DNA from: Ditylenchus dipsaci
Lineage: Eukaryota > Nematoda > Chromadorea > Rhabditida > Anguinidae
DNA: 64,000 nucleotides
Assembly: GCA_004194705.1 (NCBI GenBank)
Contig: SADC01000021.1
Span: 62,001 to 126,000 of the forward strand
Reading direction: 5' to 3'
The notes beneath the pieces were generated by a model. That model saw only the letters and a list, made by a program, of their open reading frames with translations, did no database searches and was not told the origin of the DNA. Below are positions 12,413 to 23,075 of this stretch, piece by piece. The stretch's first letter is position 1, and each line of letters starts with the position of its first letter. The position numbers were made by a program, and so were the translations under genes.

Positions 12413-13038
12413 GTTTACAATAATGCCGGTGGTTTTGTGTTCAAAGTGAGTTATGAGAGACTCTGATTCATCGTTTTCTGATTTTGGGGACCACAAACGT
12501 TACTTACTATGTCACGCAAAAAGAGGCCACAGATAAATGTCTGAATAATTTGACTAGAATAATTAAACAAGGTAGCTCGAATTAGCCTTTCATTGGGCAT
12601 AAAAATTCACTATAAAACCCAAACATTTAGGCAAAGGAATCCAGATTCTCAACGAAATCTTGAAAATCTCAGCAGCAGTAAGTGCCCCCAACAGAATTTT
12701 TTGCTGTACGCCCTAGCTTTGTGCGCCCGATACAACGTCAAAGACAGACGCAATTTGCTAGGCAAGGTTGCCAACACGACTGCAAACCCAACTACGGAAG
12801 TTCATTTGGAAAAACTTTTTGATGAATACATTCTGTCACTGCAACAGGCATCTTTAATGGCTGTTAATGAAGTTTGTCCAAATTTTGAAGTTTTAAGAAG
12901 AAAATCATTAATTTTGGTTCAGGTGTGCAACATTCCAACCCACCTGTTTGCATTCGTCAAGTACGCTGACATGTTCTCAAAAAAGTTCGCAAACACTGAA
13001 GGTTGGGGACGAGGCATGAAAAAGGTTGTTAGCAAATG
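12413..13038 (+). pseudogene. Ro60 (TROVE domain) N-terminal part, frameshifted
   Basis: Ro60 binds misfolded small RNAs and Y RNAs through a ring-shaped TROVE domain. Three exons are visible: 12413-12571 (NNAGGFVFKVSYE, then in another frame IHRFLILGTTNVTYYVTQKE), 12631-12871 (GKGIQILNEILKIS, then shifted, LLYALALCARYNVKD) and 12923-13038 (VCNIPTHLFAFVKYADMF, then GWGRGMKKVVSKW). Human Ro60 has the same order: YVWQVTD, RLHRFL, FALAICSQC, EVCRIPTHLFTFI, WGRALRKAI. Splice sites and phases fit. Two frameshifts, near 12470 and 12680, break the frame. The match stops at a donor (GTAACT) at 13039, and the rest of the TROVE domain does not follow. The C-terminal part is on the opposite strand at 14262-15098. 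Confidence 0.8.
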
Positions 13039-13129
13039 GTAACTAATTTCGGCTTTTTTCAAATCTAACCTTTACTAACGGGTGTAAAATAAGTTCCCGA
13101 CGGGTTTTAAGGCTATTTTTAGGAACAAA

Positions 13130-13400
13130 AATATTGCTACAAAAATATTCCAATTAATAGGTTTCGTAGCTCTTTCCATCCTCTTTCAAATGGCATATTA
13201 CACTTAGCATGATTATTTCGGATAAGTCACCATTTGGGTCCAAACACTTGATAGGTCACTTTTAGAACTTTACAAAGGTTTTCATCATTTTCAGTGATCA
13301 AATTTTTTATTGAATTTTGAGCGTGACAGCAACATCTTATTACCATGTCCTAGCGCAACTCAAGAGCTATGAAACCCACGTTGCAGAATGATTTTTGCAG
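13130..13400. repeat. Diverged half of the ACTGGTGGAC fold-back family
   Basis: It shares order and wording with the left arm of the fold-back at 30161-30951: CTCTTTCAAATGGCATATT, then GGATAAGTCAC.ATTTGG, then CCAAACACTTG, then AGCTCAAGAGCTA-like sequence. Only one arm is present. It follows directly after the Ro60 N-terminal fragment. Confidence 0.55.
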
Positions 13401-13479
13401 AATGATATACAAGTTTAATAATAAATAAAAATGATTAATAATAATTAATGAAAATTGAGTGATTTAATTTCACACATGA

Positions 13480-13570
13480 TCAAATGTCCTAGACGGTGAA
13501 GTGTGTTCCGTACGATGAAATGTCCCAGACGGGCAAAATGTCCCAGACGGTGAAATGTCACGGACCCGAG
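13480..13570. repeat. Short tandem motif AAATGTCCCAGACGG
   Basis: Four or five degenerate copies of a unit like GATGAAATGTCCCAGACGG in about 90 bases. Possibly one end of an element with tandem-repeat termini. No partner end was identified. Confidence 0.45.
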
Positions 13571-13757
13571 GGTAGAATAGGAGGGGGAACCAATATTACA
13601 AGTTCTAAATTTGGCAATATCTCTTGACATTACCGAAAATTGATAGCCTGTATTTTCTTTCATCTCTTTGTATTGGGTCAGTCCATAATATCCTGGTTAG
13701 TTATACACAACTCGCAAGGTTTCTACAAGGGTTTTATAAGTCTTTACTAAATGAACC

Positions 13758-13945
13758 CCCCCCCCCTACAAATTGTGAGATAGGTTCCGCAATCAAAATA
13801 AGATTTGTAAAATTAGAAAAGCATTTTTGATGGGTTCCCAAATTTCGATTTTACGTTTTAAATTTTAATTTCGAAACCCATCATAATATGTTTTTCAAAT
13901 TTTACATAGTGAAATTTCACTCCGAAACCTATCTCACAATTTTTA
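13758..13945. repeat. Imperfect palindromic MITE-like element
   Basis: AATTGTGAGATAGGTT at the left pairs with AACCTATCTCACAATT at the right, and inner blocks (GATGGGTT and AACCCATC) pair too. The centre is near 13850. No coding sequence. Confidence 0.55.
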
Positions 13946-14129
13946 TTTGTCTTAAAGGAGCATGCCTTTCTGTTACAGTGCAATTGTTGATTTTTGAATT
14001 CCCGGGGACATGAAAAAAATAAAAATAATTATTACAAAATTTGCGCAAAATATTTTTCAAACAGCGTCAAACCCAGCAATTAAGGGCGCAGCGAAAAGCA
14101 TGACTACTTGACTGAACCTCTGACAACCA

Positions 14130-14245
14130 GCCGGGTTGGGTCCCGAGCATACCTGCGCGCTGAGAAAAATCGGCGCCGGGCGCCGGCGCCACAATTAATT
14201 CGCCGATTTTGAGTAGGCCCGGCGCCTGGGTCGGCTCCCGGCGCC
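14130..14245. repeat. GC-rich insert at the Ro60 break point
   Basis: A locally GC-rich stretch with repeated CGGCGCCGG and CGCCGATTTT in both orientations. It abuts the place where the Ro60 exon stops after ADPS (14262). It is unlike the surrounding AT-rich DNA and is probably an inserted inverted-repeat sequence that truncated the exon. Confidence 0.45.
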
Positions 14246-14261
14246 GATTTTTAAATCTTTG

Positions 14262-15098
14262 ATGGGTCGGCAATGGTAAATTCAGTGGATGTCATTGCCA
14301 TGACCACAAGCTTGGTTTCAGGCAGGTTCATCTGTTGGCGGTATTCCTTCAGGGCTTCGAAAGGATGCTTCTAAAATTTGCAAAACTTTTTTAGCTGAAA
14401 AAATGCTTTATCTTTTTAGTAGGTTTCAGTAAAGTTTATGAGATTTTTCCAAAAATTCTCAGCCAAAAATCTAACCAACCTCTCCACACCAAGTCTCGCA
14501 ATCAGTAAACACAATGAACACATCAAACTCTTTGCGGTTCTCTAAGCCCAAATAATTGGCTGAGCGCAGTCAGTGGAGCCGAAAGGTAATCCGTCTGTAT
14601 AGCGCACCATTTCTTCTACTGACATTGACTTGGTGAAAGGCAAGGGAACAAATGTGTCACAAAATGAACTACCTGAAGGCAAAGAAATAAGACTTCAGAG
14701 AAAAATAAAAAATACATACCTTTTGCTCAGTTCTTAAGAAGAGGGCAGACATGGCAGCTGAGGCATCGCGGCAAGACAGAACCCCACCATTGATCGGAGA
14801 ACCCATACTGCCTAAAAAGAAAAAAGTAGTAGTAGAGTAACAAATAGAATAGGATACCTGAAACATCCAGAGCCAAGCAGTAGCGTTGGTTTGTAGGTAT
14901 GACATTTTTGAAAGCTAGTATAAAGGCTTTGTCTAAAGCTTGCTTGATTTTCTCATTAACTACCCATTTAAGACCGCCTTTCAATCCATGTCCAGCTGAA
15001 TAGGTAGCTGAGGCTAGTAGAACAGAGATGGGGTGGATCTTGGCACGATGGAGACGATCTTCGTCAATCAAGTTGCTGATCACCGTGTTCTCATACAT
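14262..15098 (-). pseudogene. Ro60 C-terminal part: end of TROVE and vWA-like domain
   Basis: Minus-strand exons are 14858-15098 (KIHPISVLLASATYSAGHGL, then LALDVSG), 14720-14811 (GSMGSPINGGVLSCRDASAA), 14480-14672 (SVEEMVRYTDGLPFGSTDCA, then FDVFIVFTDCETWCGE) and 14262-14370 ([20 protein letters not shown]). The order and motifs match human Ro60 ([60 protein letters not shown]). DVSGSM keeps the D-x-S-x-S metal-site motif. One base is lost after PIIW near 14550, and the phase between exons 2 and 3 does not fit. The last exon stops at the GC-rich insert, before the usual MLDMCGFD end. It converges on the N-terminal half at 12413-13038. Confidence 0.82.
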
Positions 15099-15509
15099 TA
15101 TTAAACACGATTTTCAATTTGAATTGCAAAAGACTGGATATTTATGCACGGAATACATAGTCGTACCTAGAATTTTCTGGGCTACACAGGCTAAAAAATG
15201 ATGGCGGGGGATGAAGGGGCAGGCTGAAAAGGCGAAAAATAAAAAAAGGCTGAAAAAACTAAAAAAGGTTAACAAAAAAGCCTGAGCAGAAAGGGGAGTC
15301 GCTATAGGCCGGTTACGACACCCCACCTCCCCTCCCCCTGGGTACACCTATGACGTAATATTCAACTTAAAAGTTGGATATCCACTTTAGTATAAAGTCA
15401 CAAATTTTGACGTATATCTTACCACATTTGCGAAAAAGATTTCCTAAAAATGCTTAGATCAGGGCAACCCTAGATTTTTCTTAACCCTACAGAGTGCCTC
15501 TAGGTAAAT

Positions 15510-15985
15510 TCGCCGACACGAATTCGCCGACAGGTATATTCGCCAACAACTCTAATTTTGCGGGAATTTAAATTTTTCAGTCTGAACCAACCAAACCAAG
15601 TGGTCGTCCACTTGGAACAATTGTTTTTTTACGTTTTTCATTTTCCGAAACCTGTTTTCTGGACTAATTCGTGTATTCTGAAGATGGTTTGACAGTGGTA
15701 AAATGCCGTTTTCTCGAGTATTTTTTTAGTTATGCGCAATAATTGATTTCACCAAAATCAATTATTGCCCAATACTCAGAAAATACCCAAGAAAACGGCA
15801 TTTTACTATCATCAAATCATCTTCAGCATGTCCGAGTTAGTCTAGAAAACAGGTTTCGGAAAATGAAAAATGTAACAAAACAATTGCTCAAGTGGACAAC
15901 CTTGGTTTGGTTGGTTCAGACTGAAAAATTTAAATTCCCGCAAAATTAGAGTTGTCGGCGAATTTACCTGTCGGCGAATTTACCG
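15510..15985. repeat. Fold-back element with AATTCGCCGACA ends
   Basis: AATTCGCCGACAGGTA-like repeats at the left, and their complement at the right (TGTCGGCGAATTTAC), enclose a long inverted repeat centred near 15750. The arms contain CCAAGTGGTCGTCCACTTGG-like sequence, also seen at 18020, 27285, 39670 and 51060. The outer motif is repeated two or three times at each end. Confidence 0.6.
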
Positions 15986-16117
15986 TTTCCCCTACAGAGT
16001 AGGTCGACTTTTTACAACGGTGTTACAGAATATAAAAGGGCTTAACAAGACTTTTGAATTTAAAATTGATGTTTTGGTTCACCTCAGAAGTAAAATTAAA
16101 GCAGCTATTTGTATTTT

Positions 16118-16745
16118 GACGCTACTATGATATCCCCCCCCCCCAAAAACTCACTTTTTTGAAGGGTCTGAAACCCATTTTTATGCAGTAATATTGCTAT
16201 GAAAAGACTAGAACTACAATTTTTAAAGGGTTAAGGGCTGTATTGGGAGGGAAGGGAATAACACAGGGGCCACTTTTTTTGGCTGCTTTACCATGTTTTT
16301 CAACTCGAGCCGTGGCGAAAATAGACTCTATATGCATTTTATGGTCAAGAGTACTTCTCGGAATCATGTCTGAGGTAAGTGAGTGTGCGCATCTCTAACT
16401 CCCCTGAAGGGGCTTGGGGCTTGGAGTTGAGATGCGCACACACACATACCTTAGACATAATTCCGAGCAAGACTCTCGAACAAAAATGCATTTAGAGACT
16501 ATTTTTGCCCAGCTCCAGTGACCAAGCATCCAATCCGCAAACATCCAACATGCCAAGATCTGATGGTCGGCAATGGTAAATTCAGTGGATGTCATTGCCA
16601 TGACCACAAGCTTGGTTTCAGGCAGGTTCATCTGTTGGCGGTATTCCTTCAGGGCTTCGAAAGGATGCTTCTAAAATTTGCAAAACTTTTCAAGCTAAAA
16701 AAATGCTTGGGGTGGGGGGGGGGGTTTGTATATCATAGTAGCGCC
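16118..16745 (-). mobile_element. 628-bp DNA transposon carrying a captured Ro60 exon
   Basis: The left end GACGCTACTATGATATCC and the reverse complement of the right end, GGCGCTACTATGATATAC, form terminal inverted repeats, each followed by a C run. A perfect 8-bp duplication TGTATTTT flanks the element (16110-16117 and 16746-16753). The left 400 bases match the subterminal DNA of the large element at 46436. Bases from about 16527 to 16715 are instead Ro60 exon plus about 45 bases of its intron. Host DNA inside an intact, flanked element is the pattern of Pack-MULE-type capture. No transposase is present. The 8-bp duplication suits hAT or related superfamilies, but the class is not certain. 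Confidence 0.8.
16527..16670 (-). pseudogene. Captured Ro60 C-terminal exon fragment
   Basis: The minus strand encodes [20 protein letters not shown], then [14 protein letters not shown], and after a one-base loss [10 protein letters not shown]. This is the vWA-domain end of Ro60, the same exon as 14262-14370, which stops earlier. The copy at 38172-38320 lacks the one-base loss. The neighbouring intron bases are also shared, so capture was from genomic DNA, not mRNA. Confidence 0.8.
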
Positions 16746-16753
16746 TGTATTTT

Positions 16754-16882
16754 TATGTCATGGTGCTTAGCTACAGCTGCACTTTCATCTTCATCTTTCT
16801 CTTCCTCATCTTCACCATCCTCACTGTTCAACTTGCATTTCTCATCCACCGGTTTCTCCATTTTAGCCAGTACGTCTTCCTT
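16754..16882 (-). CDS. Possible acidic exon interrupted by the 628-bp element
   Basis: Reading on minus from a TTTAAG acceptor-like site, the frame gives EDVLAKMEKPVDEKCKLN, then a run of Asp and Glu, then ESAAVAKHHDIKIQ, up to the target site of the 628-bp element. If the element and one target copy are removed the frame continues for a few codons. The same sequence is at 38405-38533 in unit B. I do not recognise the protein. It may be part of an unknown gene or chance. Confidence 0.3.
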
Positions 16883-16997
16883 AAATCAACTTTGCAAAAA
16901 AGATAGTGATCGATAAATTCTGAAACAGATACAAATGGTGGTTCTGTTTCTGGACCTACAACATTTATTAAATAATTTTTTTAGCGATCCGAAAAAC

Positions 16998-19870
16998 TTA
17001 ACCTGTCCAGCCAATGTATCTTAAATGAAAAAATTGTTTGAAAAAAGCTATAAGAAGAAAGTTACGTAGAAGGAGAACGCCACTCAGCTGCTGAACAACA
17101 ACAAAATTACACTGTAACAATATATTGTTTCGTTTTAAAGGATATGAGACTATTCTGAAACGCACCACCACGCCTTTTTCACCCAAAGTAAAACCTTTTT
17201 TAGCAATTAAAAATTTGGTGCGTTACCGTTTGCGCTCTCTTTTGCAAATGCAAAAAGAGCGCAAACGTTTGCTTTTTTCATGCTATAATTACCTTGGTCC
17301 CCCCTGTTGTTTTTCTGCAATTTTTTTTTACATAAGTTATTTCTTTTCACTCTGAACCACTCCAAACTATCCCAAACTACCTCCAACCACCTTTAATCAC
17401 CTCAAACCACGAAAATTCGTCACATTTAAAAACAAATCATTCTACGATACGTAAAATCGTGCTAAAGAGCGAATTTCTCAAGACCAAAATCCTAATTTTA
17501 CCCGCCTTGACCCCAAAACTTATTCTGAAAAGAAAGCCATGTACTAACAAAAACAAGTGGTCGACCACTTGGATTATAAAAGATTTCAATTTTTTTTCAA
17601 GCCCGATGTGCAATAAGTGGATTTTCATAATAATAATCATAGCTGACGGAACTCTGTTTTCTTTCACTTTTTTTCACAGTCCTATGTCAGATTACCATAA
17701 TTTTTCTAAAAAAAAATCAGTCTTTAATAGAGCGCCAAACACTCGTCTAAGTTCAAAACAACACGATTAACCATCGTGTATTGGCGTCATCTTCAAATTA
17801 CCTTTCAATATTGGGTACAATCCACCTGTTTTGTGTAACATCCAGGTGTTAAGAGTATTAGCCAGTAGGTTCAGGTGTTGTTTGTTATAAGCTAAATTTT
17901 GAAGAAGCATAAAAATTAATTATGCTTATTGAAGATGGTTTGACTTTTTATATCTGAAATTAATGTAAAAAGGTTCGCTCCCAGGTGGATTCAAACAAGC
18001 AACCTCGGCGGTAGATATCCAAGTGGTCGTCCACTTGGATCAAAAATTCTTTTTCCATGTTTTCAGGTCACAAAACAACTTTTCTGCACTAATTCGAGCA
18101 TGCTGAACATGGTTTGACTATGGTAAAATCACGTTTTATCAAGAAATTTGTAAGCTATCGTAGATTCTTGATTTCGATAAATCAAGAGTGTGCAATAGTT
18201 CTTAAATTTCTCGATTAAACGTGATTTTATCACTGTCAAACCATCTTCAGCATGCTCGAATTAATGCCGAAAAATTGTTTTGGAACCTGAAAAGTGAAAA
18301 AAAAATTTGATACAAGTGGACGACAACTTGGTCTGGTTCGGTCACTCTGGATGTAATTCTGACAGATTATAAGGGGTGATGCAGAGGCTGCTCGTTTGAC
18401 TCTGGGGTTCGGGGAGCATATGGTGTTTTTAGATGGTTTGGGTAGATTTAGGGTGGACAAGACACAAATATACAATCAATTATTTACCACATAGTTTTTT
18501 GTGAAATAGTTTTGTCAAAGAACAATTATTTTGGAAACAAATCTTGCCAAGACGAATTGTTTCTCATTTGAATTTATTTTTATTTTTATATGACTTTTTG
18601 CTCAGTTAAATTTTTTCTAAGATACTTTGTGCTCAGTTGTGGGTGTGCCGTCTTAAGTTGAAGAAAACATGAAAAATACAGACCGCCATGAAAGGCGGGA
18701 ATTTGAAATAACCCGTAAAAAGCCCAACTAACAGGAAATTTGCTGATCTTTACACCAATTTCTTTTAGGACTTGCTGTCGTGTTTGGTATCAAAATGATG
18801 AGCAGTTTCTTTGCTTTCTGCTACTATTAACTTTCTCAAATGAAAATGGTTATGGCAAGAAGTATTTAGAATTTATAAGAAGCAACTGAATTTTTTGTTC
18901 TTTGGAGTTTCTGGAAGATGCTAATTTTTTGCATGTACTTCGGCCACTGACCCGAGCAGACTTATATATTCAATTTAAGCTCGTTCAAATAGCTCTTATC
19001 AGGAACGTGGGTGCAGCATAGCAATTACGACGCACCACTTGAAAACCTGGGGTAACCAGCTGGATTTTTACCATCTACAACTTGTTACCTTCCAGAGACT
19101 TTTTCACCTATTTCATCATTTATTGAAGCGAAAAGGACACACAACATTGTGTTCAGCATGAAATTCTGAGTTAGAAAATACCGGTCTACGAATTCGTATT
19201 GGGCGTATTAAAATATATTCTTGCGGAAAATTTAAGAAAATCTTCAGATATCAAGTTTATTGTCTATTTAAGTGTTAAATGTGATGTAAACAGTCTATTG
19301 AAAAGTCACACATCATTATCAGATTGAACAATTTCACTGCTAAGGCACTCTGAGATCATAAAATCAATGTGTTTTTCATACATTATTCTAACAAAGTCGT
19401 TTCTAATAATTCAATTAACCAGCAAACATAATGTCATTATCACCCTGCTTAGGAATATGTTTTTCATGAAGTCGGCCAGTTAGCTAGATTTTTTTATATT
19501 TCTGATGTTGGAATCTTAAAGTCTTGGCACTGTAACTTTAGGTCTTATCTCGGAAACTAAGCATATTTTTTGAAATTCTGCTTTGCGGTTTGATTATAAT
19601 ATTTTAGTTACTGATTTCCACTAGAACGAAAATCAACACGCGACTGGGTGCTTTAACTAAAAAGCATCAAAAATTTTAAAATTTAGGCTAACTGACCATA
19701 CCTAATTTGTCACCGTTCAATCAAAACAACATAATCACAATTATTTGATATTATCAAAATGAAGAATAACAATAATAGGAATTTGGTAACCGTAGTCATA
19801 CCGAGAAATATTCACTAGGAATAGTTATTGTTTTAGGAAGGATAGAGAAGTGAACATTTGTTTGGATATA
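16998..19870. other. Unit A spacer with fold-back, no gene seen
   Basis: A GCAAACG/CGTTTGC hairpin lies at 17225-17270 (TTTGCGCTCTCTTTTGCAAA and its complement). Long AT-rich DNA follows. Bases 18018-18340 form a fold-back with CCAAGTGGTCGTCCACTTGG arms centred near 18175; the left arm starts beside a tRNA-B-box-like GGTGGATTCAAACAAG. The small frames here have no family features. Confidence 0.45.
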
Positions 19871-19877
19871 TATGCTA

Positions 19878-20324
19878 CAGTTGACTCTCTATATAACATA
19901 ACTCTACATAACATAATTTCAGGGTCAGAAGTTCGTTCCCATCTAGGGTCCGACACTTTTTTTAACCTGATTTTTTAGGTCTTTTGCCAGTTCTGTTTTT
20001 ACAGTCTGATCCCAAATACCGTGAGGATTCCGATTTTGCCGATCGTTTTTTAGAAACCTGTAATATTTTGGTCTAAAAAAGCAAAAACCCATACAACATA
20101 ACTCGATTTAACAAAAATCCTGTTTTTTCACCAAGTTTTTATTTTTTTAAAGAAAATTTTCTCGGGTTTCTAAAAAATTATTGGCAAAATCGGAAACCTT
20201 GCAATATTTGGGACCATACAGTCAAAACAGAACTCGCAAAAGCTTGAAATGACCGGTGTGAAAAAAATGTAGTATCCGGTAACTTGCTCGGTCCCTTGAG
20301 TTATGTTATATAGAGAGTCGACTG
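19878..20324. mobile_element. pogo/Tigger-type MITE, 447 bp, TA duplication
   Basis: CAGTTGACTCTCTATATAAC at the left and GTTATATAGAGAGTCGACTG at the right, flanked by TA on both sides. The inner halves are also partly complementary (AACCTGTAATATTTTGG against CCTTGCAATATTTGGG). No transposase. The unit B copy is at 41268-41715. Confidence 0.75.
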
Positions 20325-20574
20325 TATTTAGCTAGGCGTACAAACATGTAAAACACAAGAGGATATTAGAAGTTTTCTCGCTACATTCAAAACAAAATAT
20401 TTGGCCCTATAAGACGACCTACAAGTTTAGGCTTTTTCGCATCAGTCATCCCTGCTTTTTTTTCAATTTTTTTGATTTATTATTATTTATAAAAGTAGCT
20501 ATGACATTCGCAGAAAGAGAACTGAATGTATATCTTGGATACCTCTTCGAGGAACTTCTGAACAGTGAGTAAGC

Positions 20575-21050
20575 AGGGGGTGGGGCAGGCAATTTTCGCC
20601 CCAGCACCGCCCCACACCCCAGGGTTTTCCAGACTATCGCCCCGGCACCACCTCACGCCCAGGGTTTGAAAATTATCGCCATGGCACAGCCCCCTGCTCC
20701 GGGCGGGGCGTCCCAGGCGGTGTGCACCGAATCATGTAGCAATTCCAGAGACCTTTTAAAGCCTTCATTATGCTGCTACGTGATTTATAAGGCTAATTTG
20801 ATAAAAATTTAAAAAATTGTAGCCATCTTGCATAGTTACAAGAGAAATTTAAAAAACCGAGCGCCCCGTACCCTGCCCGAGCACCAAATTCTGCCTTTGC
20901 CCCGCGCCCCTACTATTTTTTTTCATGCTCTGGCACCGCCCCACGCCCGAGGCAAACCCGACTACCGCCTCGGCACCGCCCCCGGAGCGGTGCGAGGTGC
21001 ATTTGGGGCGTCCAGCGGCGGAGCGGACCCATCACTGCTTCTGAAGGTAA
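20575..21050. repeat. GC-rich repeat with CGCCCCGGCACC units
   Basis: Repeated blocks such as CAGGGTTTTCCAGACTATCG, CGCCCCGGCACCACCTCACG and GGGGCGTCCCAGGCGGTG form a patch far more GC-rich than its surroundings, with partly inverted arrangement. An open frame through it has repeat-driven composition only. The unit B copy is at 41967-42430. Confidence 0.5.
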
Positions 21051-22500
21051 TTCCAGCTATTTGAACTTTATGGTTTTTCAGTTATAGTTTTTTTTAAATT
21101 GAAAAAAAAAACGGAAAAAAACAACTAGGAACAAAGCGAAAAAGTCTACACTTATAGAAGGGCCAAAGATACGACCATATTATTTTTGAACTTTAAAGGC
21201 GCATTCACAATGGCTTTTGGACCCACACCCGTACCTACACTCGTCAATTTTGACTTGTGCAAATTTCATTGTGAACATAAGTTTGGGTGTTGATCCGGGA
21301 ATATGGGTTTCTGCGTTTAAGGGACATGCTCATCTGTTCAAAAATTTTCCCCGGCAATTCAAAAGCTTTTCGTAATCATTGAACTTCTGAGCGGACTTTT
21401 CAACTTGGTTTCTAACGAAACTAAACTTGAAATTAAATTCTAGGCCTTGTTTTAACGGGTGACCGTAAAGTTCGTGGCGGATTTTCAAACCCTTATATTT
21501 TATTGTCATATCTGATATTATTTTATATAATATTGAAGACCTGTTCTACCTCTTTTCAATGGTTATGAATTTTATTTGAAATATTTTGCAACAATCTCTT
21601 TTTCAAATAAAACATGTGTGAATACATTTTAAAAGGGATTTAGAAATTCTCTTATTGATAATGCTAACCCAACTTTCGATTCTGCACAAGTTTGTTTGAC
21701 ATTGAGAAGCCGAGTTGTCGACAAAATATGGCTCTAAAACCACATTCGAAAACACAAAACTTGGAATAATCCTTTCGTGTCGAGACCATCTCCTTAACAG
21801 CTTTCACCGATCCTTTAAAAGGATCAAAATGCTTTTTAATATCTTTCAAATGTCCTCTAGTATGTTTTGTTATCTAAAAAAGACTATTGCAAATTATTTT
21901 AAATAAATTTCATATACCATTAAAAAGAGGAATAGCAGGGCTGGGCATGACATCAGATATGATGATAAAATGAATAAAATATAAGGCTTAGAAAATCCGC
22001 CATGAGTTTTATGGTCACCCGTTAATAGAAACTAAGTTAAGAAAATCGTACATAAGTTCAATTATTGGCGAAAAAATTGGATTGGCCGGGACAAATTCTG
22101 AACAGGGGACCGTTCCCCTTAAAAGCCGCAAACCGAATGCGAACGTCTTTCTTGCCCCCTCTCTTGCAAATGGCCATAACTTTGCAGGAGTGGTGTCATT
22201 TTGTAGGAACAGGACTACAATAAAGCTATTGACCAGGTTGATATTGTTAAAAATTGTTCACAAAATACGGACTAGCCTTCTGGATCTTCATACTTGGGAA
22301 GACGTCTTTAAACCTGTTTCTTAGATACAAAATGGCCATTTTTAGGTGAAGTGAAAAAAATTAAATAATGGGTTTAAAAAGATTTTTTCGCTCAGCCTCT
22401 TTTTTGTCCTTCAATTGGTTTTGTTTGCAACGAGTATGTGAGTAGCATATCAACAGTATTGAAAAAATCTAAGGCAATTACAAGATTTGTCGACCAAAAT
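21051..22500. other. Spacer downstream of Kir copy A
   Basis: AT-rich 3' flank of the Kir pseudogene. It contains a diverged repeat (21660-21815) shared with 7685-7830. No exon or complete element was identified. Confidence 0.4.
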
Positions 22501-22974
22501 CTCTATCCTATTGCAGGCTTTAAGTGTGGGGAAAGTGAATAAAAGTATTTGGATGTGAAGCTCTGGTTAATGTCAAGCAAACCCAGATCCAGCCCTGTGA
22601 TGGTGTAGATGATGTTGATGGGACACAGCACTGCCCCCGTTGTTATTGTTGCTATTGGCTGTGTTTGTGTTGGAATGTATGAGCAGTGGCCGGTTGTCTT
22701 GGGTGAGGCCATCGCCATCCATGTGGTTGACATCCCCTCCCCGCACCACTTGGTCCTCCTCCTCTGCCCCACCAGCTCGTTGATGGTGCTCTCATTGAAG
22801 GGTTTGTTGTGGGAGGGGTAGCCAATCTCTAGAGTTGGATGCATGTAGTAGTCAGCATGTAAATCGCAAGATTCAGTAGTGTCAAACACTCCGTAGTCGA
22901 CTTCGTACTGGCTGGACTTGCCGTTGACCACCACCATAGGCACAAACCTAGAAGAAATTAAGTATACAGTCTGG

Positions 22975-23075
22975 ACAAAGCTTTTTCTGCTGCCAAAAAG
23001 ACTTTTTTGCTGCAAAAAAGGGAAAAAAAAGCAGCATGAAAATTTTTTTTTGGTAGCAGAAAAAAGCTTTGTCTC
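22975..23075. mobile_element. Short GGACAAAGCTTTTT fold-back
   Basis: CTGGACAAAGCTTTTTCTGC at the left and GCAGAAAAAAGCTTTGTCTC at the right, in Kir copy A just upstream of exon 10. It is a small relative of the 1.27-kb element at 50636-51910. The unit B copy (about 44365-44435) is shorter. Confidence 0.55.

Noticed and set aside
17437..17770. Frames on both strands in units A and B
   Set aside because: They are kept only because the duplication is recent; no domain or codon pattern supports coding.
20828..21064. Open frame in the GC-rich patch
   Set aside because: Pro/Ala/Arg content comes from the CGCCCCGGCACC repeat and it differs in frame between units A and B.
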